NCBI GenBank assembly: GCA_024639165.1
Contig: JAHEIX010000020.1
Location: 50,109 to 114,108 of the forward strand
Length of the DNA: 64,000 nucleotides
Direction: 5' to 3'
Origin: UBA7446 sp024639165
GTDB taxonomy: Bacteria; Bacteroidota; Bacteroidia; Flavobacteriales; Flavobacteriaceae
Shown here: positions 26,201-38,200 of the stretch, piece after piece
Layout of the letters: every line of letters begins with the position of its first letter
Numbering within the stretch: the first letter of the stretch is position 1
The notes under the pieces: generated by a model
Databases searched by the model: none
Told to the model about the DNA's origin: nothing
What the model saw: the letters and a program-made list of their open reading frames with translations, nothing else
Translations under genes and position numbers: made by a program

Positions 26201-29200
26201 GCTGGTTGATTTGTCCACTGAGGTTATTGAGTATTAGAGTTGGTAGTGGATCTAGTGTTAAGCTACCCGAAACACTCATTGTATTGCTACAAATACCTGA
26301 ATTTACACTTGTAATGGTATAGCCATATTCAGTTTGGGTGCTTACATTGGCAGTTAGACTTCCAGAAATTGTAATGCTGTTTGAATTAATTGAGGCTGAT
26401 ATTCCAGAAGGGTCTCCTGTAATTACTGTCCCATTTTCAGTCCATTCAATAACAGCCCCTGTAGTTCCACCAGCAAAATTATATGTGATGGGAGAAATTA
26501 CATCACCAAAACAGTAGCTTCCCGAACTATTTGTTCCTGGCTGTATGGTGATTTCGTCTTGGGCTTGAACTTGAATTGTTCCGTTAAATGTACCAGTACA
26601 ATTATTGTCTCCTGATCGAACCTCTACCAAGTAATTATATGCAGCAAACGTATTAACACTCGTTGGCGTACCAGCTATGGTCAATGTATTTCCGGACACA
26701 TTATAATTAACTCCCACAGGGAGGTTTGAAACAATTACATTTGAATTACTGCCTAAATCATTGAGGTCTAGTGATATTGTTTGTATGGCTTGACCTTCAC
26801 AAACGGTTTGAGAAGTGGTACCAACACTTGAAGTGTTCAGAGAAATAGATGGAGAAGGTGTTACCTCTATAGTTCCATTCAATGTTTTCTCCACACAACT
26901 GCCCCCTGTAGTTGTGATGCTGAAGTTATAATCCGTAGTAGCGGTGATGTTTGCGGTTGGGCTACCACTGATGGTAACAACCCCAGCATTCACATTAACA
27001 CTCATCCATGATGACGCAGCTCCAGAAATACTAACATTTGTTGCATCACCTCCTAAACTGTAAATAATATCATCAATTGCAGTGCCTTCACATATAGTTT
27101 GAATATTATTAGTAGAAGAAAGCATAAGCTCACTGTCGGCATTGACTGTAATTTGCCCTGTTACTGCACTGCCAGAACATCCGTTCGTTTGGTTTTGTGG
27201 GATTAACGTATAGTTATAAACGGTTTGTTGAGATACATTATCTGCATTTCCTGATATAACTAGTGTATTAGTTGTATTGTTATAAACTACAGTAAACCCA
27301 CTCGGTTGTATTGTTGTCCAATTAAATGAATATGCGGTCGCGTTGCTTAACGAATATTCAATTGGCTGTAGCGCAGCTCCTTCACAAAGTACTTGTGTAT
27401 TGTTACTTGTCGGTTTAAGCCTAGCTTTTGGTGTGGCTAGTAATGTTAGTTCACCAGTTTCTATAGCTGTGGCAGTACAACCAAGAGTGGAGGCTGTTAA
27501 CTTATAATTATATACAGTTTCATTGGTTACACTTTCAGGAGTTCCAGAAATTTCGGCTTGAGTTCCATTAGATGAAAACACAAGACCACTTGGAGTTGGT
27601 ACAGCGATACCTGATTCAAACCACTCAATGCTTGCATCGTTAGCTCCTCCTTTGAGTTCATAGACAATAGGCGTCATAAGTTCATCGGTACAAATTTTAG
27701 CTTGACTACTTCCGCTTAAAAGTTGAAGTTCAGGATCTGCAAAAATTTGTAAGTCAAGTGTAGCTGTAGTGTCGGTATTAGGACAAGCGTTAGCAGCGAC
27801 TACTGCAAGTGTCGCATTGGTGTTTTGATTAAAAGTATCGAACTTAAGTGTTATTTGATTTGTTCCGTCGCCAGATATGATACTTGCGCCACTAGGAACG
27901 GTCCAATTGTAGGTTGAAGCTCCGCTTAGGCCAGTTAGTGTGTATGTAATTGTTTCACCTTCGCAAATAGTTGCATTTCCTTGAATACTCGCTGTTCCAC
28001 TAATAGCTTCATCAATTGTTAATGTCATAGCGTCTTGTACAGGGGTTGCACCACAAACCGATTTAGGGGTAACGGTCATGGTGAGTGTTACTTGTTTGTT
28101 TGCAGAAGCTAAATCACCTGCACTAGGAAGATACTCAGGGGTCAAGGTATTAGCAAAAAGGAGTGTTCCAGTGCCAGTAGTTGTCCATTGAATGGCGTCA
28201 TAACTTCCTGATGTGATTGTTGCATCGCTTACAACGAAAGAAGATCCATAGCACACATTACCATCGCTTCCAGCAGATAAACTTACCGATGGCGTAAATG
28301 AAATGGTGACGCTATCTTCTGTGACAGTAGAGCAATTATTAGCTCCATATCCTTTAAGTATTAGGGTAATAAAACCGGCTTCTTTTTCAGCAGCCGTAAA
28401 TAAATACTGAGGATTCACTGAACTTACATCTGTAAAACCAGTGGTAGTTCCATCGCTTTTAGACCAACTCACAGATTGATAGTTATTTGCAAAAGCATCT
28501 GAAAGAGTATAGCTTGTGTCAGAGGCACAAAGCACAACATCTGCACCAGCATATACATCTACAACTGGATCAATAGTTAGTGTTATTTCATCATACACAT
28601 CAGCGCAAGTGCCCAGTCCATAAGCAGTAAGACGAAGCGTAACTGTTCCGTTGCTAATATCGGTTGGACTTGGTATATAAATTGGATTGATGTTGGTTGT
28701 TGTTTCAGAGAACACACCATCAGCACCTGGAGAAGACCACTCAAAACTTGCGGCATTTGTAGCAACGGCATTACTTATTTGGAAATTTTCATTAGCACAA
28801 ATTCCTGCTTGGTCAGTTCCTGCATCAACCTGAACCTGATCATAAAAATTGATTTTAATTTGCTCCACAACAGGTGAAATAGCACATGAGCCTACACCAT
28901 TTGCAGTAAGTGTTAAGGTTACTCCTTGACTAAAGTCATTTCCAGCAGGAACATAGACCTGATTTAAAGCTGTATCGGATACTTTGAACGAGCCTTGTCC
29001 ATCGTGACTCCAAATAAAAGAATCTTCATATTGTATGCCCACTCCCGTAATAGCCACTTCGGTTTCTGATGTACAAACATTGAATATATTTTGTGCGAGC
29101 GAAATTTCAGGACTCTGGTTAATAGATAGGGTAATTGAATCACTGGCGGGAGTACAAACGGGGTCTCCTGTGCCTGTTATGGTAAGTTCAATAGATCCGT

Positions 29201-32200
29201 TGACTATATCCGAAGCGCTAGGCGTATATATTGGATTTAAGTCCGTTTGATTGCTGAATGTTCCTGTCCCGCTAGTAGACCATAGGATTGTGGCATTTGG
29301 GCTGACAGTCGCGTTTGTAATGGCAAAGGTTTCATTACTGCATATTTCAGCAGCAGGACCAGCATAAACACTTACTGCCGTAGAGAAATTAATGGATATT
29401 TGAGTTTGCGCAACTGCACTGCTACAGGCCATTGAAGCTACGCCATTTACTGAAGCATAAAGAATGACACCAGAGGCAAAATCAGCACCTTGTGGAACAT
29501 ATTCAGGGTTTAATGCATTGTCATCAATGAAGAAACCAGCTCCATTAGTTATCCATTTTAGACTGCTTGGATTGTAATTGACTGCACTAACTCCTGACAC
29601 GGATAATTGCGAAACATCGTCACAGAACATAAGTGTCGATGCTGCTGTTGTAATACTAGGTAATGGGTCAATAGTTAAAACCAAATCATCAGATGCTGTA
29701 GAACAACTTCCGCTTCCTGTAACATTAAGCGTTAGTGTTACCTGACCGCTTGCAATATCACTAGCAGATGGTGTGTATGTAGGATTTTGGTCACTTTCAT
29801 TAGGGCTAAATGTTCCACTTCCTGAAGTACTCCATGTGAAAGAAGAAAAATTTGAAACACTGGCAGTACTAAGAACATAAGAATCACCTGCACATACAGA
29901 GGCGGTGGCGGGTCCTGCATCTACTGAAACGGCATCATCAAAATATACAGTAACAAGACTTGTTGCTGGAATATTGCAGGGCGCTATTGCATCTGCTGTT
30001 AGAATAATACTCACAAAACCTTGGCTAATTTCCTGTGCCGTTGGTGTGTATGTGGGCGTTAGCGTACTGTTATTATTTGGACTAAATACCCCAGCTCCAC
30101 CTGACCATTGGAATGAATTGGTATTACTTACGACCCCATTTAATGTAAAGCTACCTTCGCAAGTTGTGAAACTAGATCCCGCATCTGCTTGTGGATTGGC
30201 AATAAATTCTAGTGAAACAGTATCCGATATCTTACCCGCACACGGACTTAGTTGATCTGCCTCAAGAGTAAAGGTAATCGTACCGGTTTCCCCACTAGCT
30301 GGAGTGTAGGTTGGGGTTAAAGTCCCTTGTCCACTTGTAATTGTTCCAGTACCATCATGTGTCCAAAATAAATTGGTAACATTATCCGTTTGGGCATTGT
30401 TATTAAAAGTATAGGCAGTTGCTTCACAACTTGCCATTGAAGATCCTGCATCCACAGTACCGCTTTCAGAAATTGTAAGTATAATTTCTTTTTCAACAGA
30501 ATTGATGTTACAGGCACCTGTGCCATTAGCTGTTGCCCTCAAGGTAACGGTACCATTTACTACGTCTGTAGCAGAGGTTGTATAAATTGGCGCTAGCGGA
30601 TCAGCAACATTAAGTGTTCCAGTACCTTGAATGACTTGCCATTGAACAGTACTGTAGTTGGTAGCTTGGGTGCCCGTGATCGATATTTCGCCCTCACAAG
30701 CTGCAAAGTTCGGAACTACACTTAGTGTAGGTAATGGAGTTATTGTGATTACAATGTCATCACTTGTGGTATTTTGACAGGGGTCAATACCATCAGCGGA
30801 TAGGCGTAAGGTAGCAGCTCCATCAATTAAATCTTGAGGTCCTGGTGAGTAGGTTGGATTAACGCTATTCACACTTCCTATGAATGAGCCATCACCAGCC
30901 ACAATAGACCATTGAATATTTTGCCCATTTGTTAGTGTAGCATCTACTAGGTTGTAATCATCTCCCACACATATTTCTGCATCTGCACCGGCATACACAT
31001 TTGGGGTAGGTGCAAAAGCCACTGTCATATTATCGGTAACTGTGGAACAACTTCCAATTCCATCAACAGCAAGTGTTAAGGTTATGTTTCCAGAAGAATA
31101 GTCACTTGGCGAAGGTTGGTATTGTGCATTTAACGAACTGGCGTCAGGCACAAAAATACCACTACCTGTTGTAGTCCAAAGCGTGTTTGTACTGTTAGTG
31201 GCAGTTCCAGTTAAGGATACATTATCGCCCTCACAAAGTGTTTGGTCAACACCAGCGTCAGCTGTTGCAGGTGGATTTATGGTGATTAATATTTCATCTT
31301 GAACCACGGTTGGGCAACCATTATCAGATTGAGCTGTTAGTAGCAGTCGGATGGTGCCTACTTCGCCAACTGCTGGCGTATAAGATGCGTTTAGGTCATT
31401 TGGAGATGTATTTAGTATACCCAAACCATCTGGAGTTGACCATGCGAAGTTAGAAGAATAACTTACAGAGGCATTTGTTGTGGTAAAGGTTTCATTTTGA
31501 CAGATACTCGCATCAGTCCCTGCATTTACTAGAGGTGTTGGTGTAAGGGTAATGATAAGTTCGTCAGTAGCATCTGCACATCCAGAAGTACCTAAGGCTC
31601 GCAATTCCAGCCTTACTTCGCCATTTATGTAATCTTGAGTAGAGGGGCTGTATGTTGGGCTAATTGTTGCGCCGTTTGATAAAGATCCTGTACCAACAAT
31701 AATATTCCATGCAATGGTAGCTCCTGTGCTAGTTGTGGCTCCAGTAATGGTAATGTCTCCGTCCACTTCACAGTAGGATAGATCCGGACCTGCGTTAGCA
31801 TCTGGATTAGCTACATAATTGATGACCTTAGTGAAAGTTTGTGTTACCGTACAAGGTGACGTTGCACCCACGGTTAGTTTTAATGTAACAGGCCCCAGCT
31901 CGTTGTTAGCTGGTGTGTATGTTGGATTTGCCGTATTGACATTTGTCAATGTTCCTAGCGCTGTAGTCTCCCAGAGAATTGAGGATGCATCTTGAATAAC
32001 AACATCACTAAGGGTAACTGTTTGATTTTCGCAATATGTCAAGTCCGTTCCGATGGTTACTTTGGGATTAGGCGCAAAATCTATACGCATATCATCAGTA
32101 GTAGGTGCACAAGTTGCATCTCCAATAGCTCTTAGCGTAAGCGTAACAAAGCCATTTTGTATGTCCGTAATACTTGGATTATAAACAGGATTAGAAATTG

Positions 32201-35200
32201 TATCAACTCCATTTTCAAACGTCCCAGTTCCGCTGGTTGTCCACAACAAGGAGTTTTGATAATTTACAGTCGCGTTTAGGTTTGCTGATTGATCTTCACA
32301 AATAATTTGATCTACTCCTGCATTTACTTCTGGGGCTTGAACAAAATTAAGTGTCATTGTATCCTCCTCAAAGCTAGTACATGAAGCTAGCGGGTTGGCT
32401 CTTAGTGTAATTGTTACCTGACCAGCGGCATAATCATCCGCTGAAGGGTAATAAGTAGTTGTTAATGTGTTAGTTGAAGAAAACGTTCCAGATGTACTTG
32501 ACGTGAACCACGCTACTGTGCTGTAGTTTTCTAATGCTGTTGCGCTAAGTGATATACCTGGCTCATTTGTACAATAATCTGCGCTTGGAATTAAATCTAC
32601 AACAGGTGTTGGTATAATATCAATACGCTTTTGGTCTAGGACTGGATCACAGCTTCCGTTACCATTTCCAGTCAAGGTTAAAATAACAAAACCGTTAGAT
32701 TTGTCTACATCGCTAGGAATGTAGGTCGCATTTAAGGTGTTTTGGTTTTGCCAAGTGCCCGTTCCATTTGATGTCCAGGAATAACTAAGTGTATTGGCTT
32801 CACTAGCATCGGAAATAGTGTAATTGCTGTCGACACATAAGCTATCATCTGCACCTGCGTTTACTGTAGGTGCCTTAGTGAGTGTTAAGCGAAAAGTGTC
32901 TGCATCATTTACGGTAACATCACATGGTGAGGCAGCTATGGCAGTCATTGTAAGATCTACATAACCAGTTGTTACATCTGCCAGTGTTGGTGTATAGGTT
33001 GGATTTGAATTTGTCGGGTTGTCAAATGTTCCACTACCACTAGTTGTCCATAAAACGCTACTTTCTTTGCTGTTTGTCAAAGTGCCGCTAATAACATAAG
33101 GGAGTATATCACAGCTTTCACTATCAGCTGGGAATGCAGTAATTTCTGGTAATCCTGTTACGTTAATAACTAATTCTTGGGTTTCGGTAACCGTACAAGG
33201 ATTAATTCCTGTTGCTGAAACCTTTAGACGAACGATTTCACTATCTACTGCGGGCTCATAGATGGGATTTTCAGAATTTCCTCCAGAAACAAGGGTTCCA
33301 CCACCACTTAAAATTTCCCAAGTAATGGTCTGATAATTATTTATTGTGGAATTTATAGTTAGCTGACTGCCGAAACAAACCTTAGTAGCTGCAGCTGATA
33401 AATCAATTGTTGGTTTTGGATCAATAGTTAATGTAAAGGAATCCGAATCTGTTGGATTTGAACAAACACTGTCTGCATTTACTTGGACAGTCAGTGTAAC
33501 ACTTCCGTTAATTATATCGCCAGGTCCTGGAGTGTAAGTTGGTGCTTCTTCAGTTGCATCGAAAAAAGTTCCATCTCCAGAAGTAATCCAATTAAAGCTG
33601 CTTACATTAATATCAATGATTTGGCTTGCACTGAATGTATAAGTGTCATCAGCACAGATTGTAGCCGCATCAGGAACAATGGATACTGTTGCTTTGGGAG
33701 CAATAGTTACCGTAACCACATCTTCTATGGTCCCAGTACACGGACCAATAGCATTTGCTGTAAGTTTAAGTTCAACAAAACCGTTAGTAATATCAGCAGC
33801 AGAAGGCGTGTAGGTTGTGTTTAGGTCTGTACTGTTAGCAAAACTACCAGTTCCGCTAGTTGTCCACAAGCTTCCTCCAGAATAACCTAATGTTGCTGTG
33901 TTGGTTTGATAGGTATCGCCCTCACATATTGTAGTATTTACGCCCGCCTCAACATCTGGCTGGTTTTGTATAATAAGTATCATGGTATCTGAAACAGGTG
34001 TCGTACAAGGGCTTTCTGGCTGACCTGTAAGTACTAACGTGGCTTGTCCTGCAGCAATCTCTGCGGGGGTAGGAGTAAACGTGGGTGCTAAGCCAGTACC
34101 ATTTGAAAAAGTTCCTCGTGTAGGCGAAGACCATAGCAAAGAAGTTGTATTTGCCTCTGTTGCTGTTGCTACTACAAATACATCTCCTTCACAGATGACG
34201 GCATCATCACCTGCATAAACTTCTGCTGAAGGCTGTATGGTAACAACAACATCCTCTTGAGCAATTGCCCCACATGGATTGATTGGGTTTGCTGTGAATC
34301 GCAAGGTTACTGTTCCTGCATTGATATCCGCTTGGTTTGGAATATAAGTAGCATTTTCACTAGTGCTGTTTTGAATGTTTCCAGTACCAGTCAAGTTTGT
34401 CCACTGAATACTTTGATAATTTGTAGCAACAGCTTGGTTAAATGTATGGCCCGTATCGCAGATTGTTATTGCAGTTGGTCCTACGGATGCTGTTGGGTTT
34501 TCAACAAGCGTTAACATAAAACTATCGCTTATTGGCGTTGCACATGGTGCTAAAGGTTGTGCTGTTAGCGTGATTTGGATGGGAACTCCACCGGCTAAAT
34601 CTTCAGGGCTATGCTGATACACTGTTGAAAGTGTGTTTACAGGTAGAAATATTCCCGTTCCTGATGATGTCCATTGGTAGGAGTTGGTGTCAACATGACT
34701 TACATCAACGCCTGCTGTTAGATTAATCGAAAGATCTGTGTTTTCACATAAGAAGCGGTCATTGCCAACTTCCATTTCTGGACTTGGTGCAAGCGTGAGA
34801 TCCATACTATCCGACTCAGTTACTTGGCAAGGATCAATACCTACAGCCGTGACAGTTAATGTGATGGGCGAGCCTAATGCAATGTCTTGTGCGCTAGGTG
34901 TGTAGGTTGGGTTTTGTATGGTGTTGTTGTCAAAAGTACCCGTCCCTGAACTTAACCATGTGACAGATGCGTAGTTCGTTGCAGTAGCCTGACCAAGCGT
35001 GAAGGAATTATCATCACAAATCGTTGCATCAGGTCCAGCATCAGCTGTTGGCAGCTCAATAAAATTAATAAGTATATCATCTGAACTTTGCGCACCACAA
35101 TTTCCAGGATTTTGCAATCCAGTTAACGTTAACACTACAGAGCCATTGGCAATATCTGTAGCCAATGGAAAATACTGGGGGTTGGTGGCAGAAGCACTGG

Positions 35201-38200
35201 GCGAAAAGCTTCCAGAACCGCTGGTCGTCCATAAAACGTTGTCGGCATAAAGCACAGTGCTGTTGTTTAGCGAGATAACCGTATCTGTTTCACAATAATC
35301 GATGCTTGCTGGACCTGCATCTACCAAAGGAATTCGTGTAATACTCAGTAGCATTTCAGATGTTGCAGATGTGGCACAAGGAGAATTGGGCAATGCCTCA
35401 AGACGAAGTGTTACTTGCCCGCTTAGGCGATCGTTAGTTCCTGGGGTATATGTAGGATTTAAATTATTTACATCGGTAAACGACCCATCACCAAGAGTAG
35501 ACCAAACCAATTGGTTGTAGTTTGTTGCTGTAATATTGGGATCTACAAGTGGAATATCATCTCCTTCACAAATCGTTTGATTAGGCCCTGCATTTGCTGT
35601 AGGTTCTGCAACAATCGTAATCTTCACCGTATCCATAGCAGGAGGGCCACAATTGTTTACTCCGTCCGTATTTGGCTGTGCAGTAAGACGAAGTGTTACT
35701 GTCCCCGTTTCGTTAGGGTTAGGCACATATGTTGGCGCTATTGTTGTCTCGTTTTGAAGTGTACCGCTTCCCGTAAGTACTACCCACAAAATACTACTGT
35801 AATTTTGCGCACTGGCACTGCTAATAATCGCCTCTTCTCCTTGACATACTGTAAGGTCGGTTCCTGCGTTTGCAGTGGCTTCAGGAACAATGGTTAAATC
35901 CATTACATCCGAAACGGTTGCACAACCGTCTTGTTGTAACGTCATGGTCAAGCGAACAAAACCACTACTAATATCGCCTAAACTAGGGGTGTAAACAGGT
36001 TTTTCTGCAGCAATACTATCAAAAGCGCCAGTACCACTCGAAGACCAAGTTAGGCTGCTGTAATTACTTGCCGATGCTCCGCTTAGCGTAAATGAGTTAT
36101 TGGCACAGACGGAAGCATTTGGACCAGCATTGGCTATTGGGGCAGCATTAACTTGAAAAGTTACAGAATCTGATATCGGTGAAGAGCAACTGTTAAATGC
36201 AGTTGCGGTTATGGTAAGTGTTACGGTCCCGTTGATTAAGTCTGTAGGCCCAGGCGTGTAAATTGGTGTAAGCGTGTCCCCGCCAGTAAAAGTCCCATCT
36301 CCCCCGGACCATTGTAGCGTATCTCCGTAATTTACAGAAGCTCCATTTATGCTATTTGGCCCCTCACATAAAGTTTGATTAGCAGGGCCAGCGTCAACTT
36401 CGGGTACCTTATGAATGGTAACCGATGTATTTGATATATTGGTAACACTTCCACAGGAGTCCTGGCCTGTAACAGTTAAAGTTAATACAGTGCCACCTGC
36501 TAAGATGTCTTGGTTGTTGGGAATATAACTGAAATCGCTGGGTGCAACTCCCGTTGTTATAAATTGCCCGCCATTGGATGATGTCCATGTAAAGCTGGCT
36601 CCATTTACCATGCTTGCATCACTTAGGATTACGTTATCTCCCTCGCAAATAACTTTATTTGCCCCAGCGAAGGCCTCCGGTTCTGGAGTTAATTGAATAT
36701 TAACTGTGTCGGGAATGGGTGTTGCGCAGCCAGCCAAGGGGGTTGCCGTCATAGTAAGCGTTACTCCTCCATTTATTACATCTGAAGCTGAAGGAGTATA
36801 GGTGGGATTTGCAGTATTTGCATTTATTAGCGTACCTGCACTCCCATTTGAAGTCCATTGAATAGAAGCGTAATTTTGAACACTTGCTGCTAGCGTATAA
36901 CTCGAATTTGCACATAGCTCAACAGGGCTAGGTCCTGCATCGGCAATTAAAGCAGGTACGATTGTAAGCGTTGTTTGGGAGGTGCTCGGAGTAATGGAAC
37001 AAACGCCAGTGGGCGTTCCTGTAAGCTCAAGGATTACCGTGCCATTACTAATATCAGTACTTCCAGGATAGTAAATGGGGTTTAAAATAGTCGAATCATC
37101 AAAAGTTCCGTTTCCGCCAAGCGCTACCCACTGATAATCAATTTCGCTAGCCAAAGTTACAGACGAAGTTGCTTTGTCTAGTCTATATCCTGCAGTAACA
37201 TCACTTTCGCATATGCTTTCATTAGGCCCAGCATATATAGTTGCAGGCTGAGCAACTGTAATGGTTACGCTATTTGTTTCAGTACAATTGGGAGAAGCAG
37301 TCTTGGTTTCAACGAGAGTAAATGTCGTTGTGTTAGTTGGACTAAAGGTTGGATTGGCAATAGTAGAGCTAAAACCAGCTGGAGATGAACTCCATTGATA
37401 CGTACTCCCACTGACGGCTGTTGCACCAACCGCAATTGATTCGCCAAGACAGATTTCAGTGTCTGCTATAACACTGGCTTCAGGATTATCTACAACCGTG
37501 ACAAGTATATCATCAGTCTCCTCTACATTAGCACCACCTATTGTGGTGGTCACTCTAAGTGTAAACAGTGTTGTTACTTGAGGAACTGCTCTAGTGTAGG
37601 CTTGCCCTGGGTTGTCAATGCTTGGTCCGTCGGCAGTCCCAACTGCTGGGCTTGAAGTCCATTGGTACGTATATGAAGGATTGGCACTACTGGATCCTAT
37701 ATAGATTTCATCATTTTTACAGATTGACGTATCTGTGCCTGCATTTGCCTCTGGGCCTACGTAAACATTTAATACTTCAGAATTAGTATTACCTGATGGG
37801 TCTGAAGCTGAGTAATTCACCGTGTAAGCCCCAGTAGTATTTATATTGACATTTTCTGTTACTGTAACCGTTACAGTGCCTTGACTATTATCGGAAGTTG
37901 TGTAGCTGGGTACAGAAAAGGCGCCACCTAAAGAAATAATTAAAGGGTTTGGGCTGTTTATAGTAATTGTAGGCGGAGTGGTATCTACTACATTAACGGT
38001 TCGAATAACTTGTGCTGCCGCGTTGTTACTTGTATCCGTGGCATTATAAGTTACTGTGTATGTACCCACAGTAGTTGTGTCGACAGTATCTCCACCTACA
38101 ACCACGCTTACAGAAGTGTCGTAGTTGTCAGTTGCGCTAGCACCTTGTTCGGAGTAGATGTCACCAACTTCAAGTGTGACTACCGCATTACCAGTCCTGG

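Noticed and set aside
28008..37757. Regular repeats that might suggest a CRISPR array
   Set aside because: The period is about 270 bp, copies are diverged at DNA level, and the repeats are in frame within one protein.
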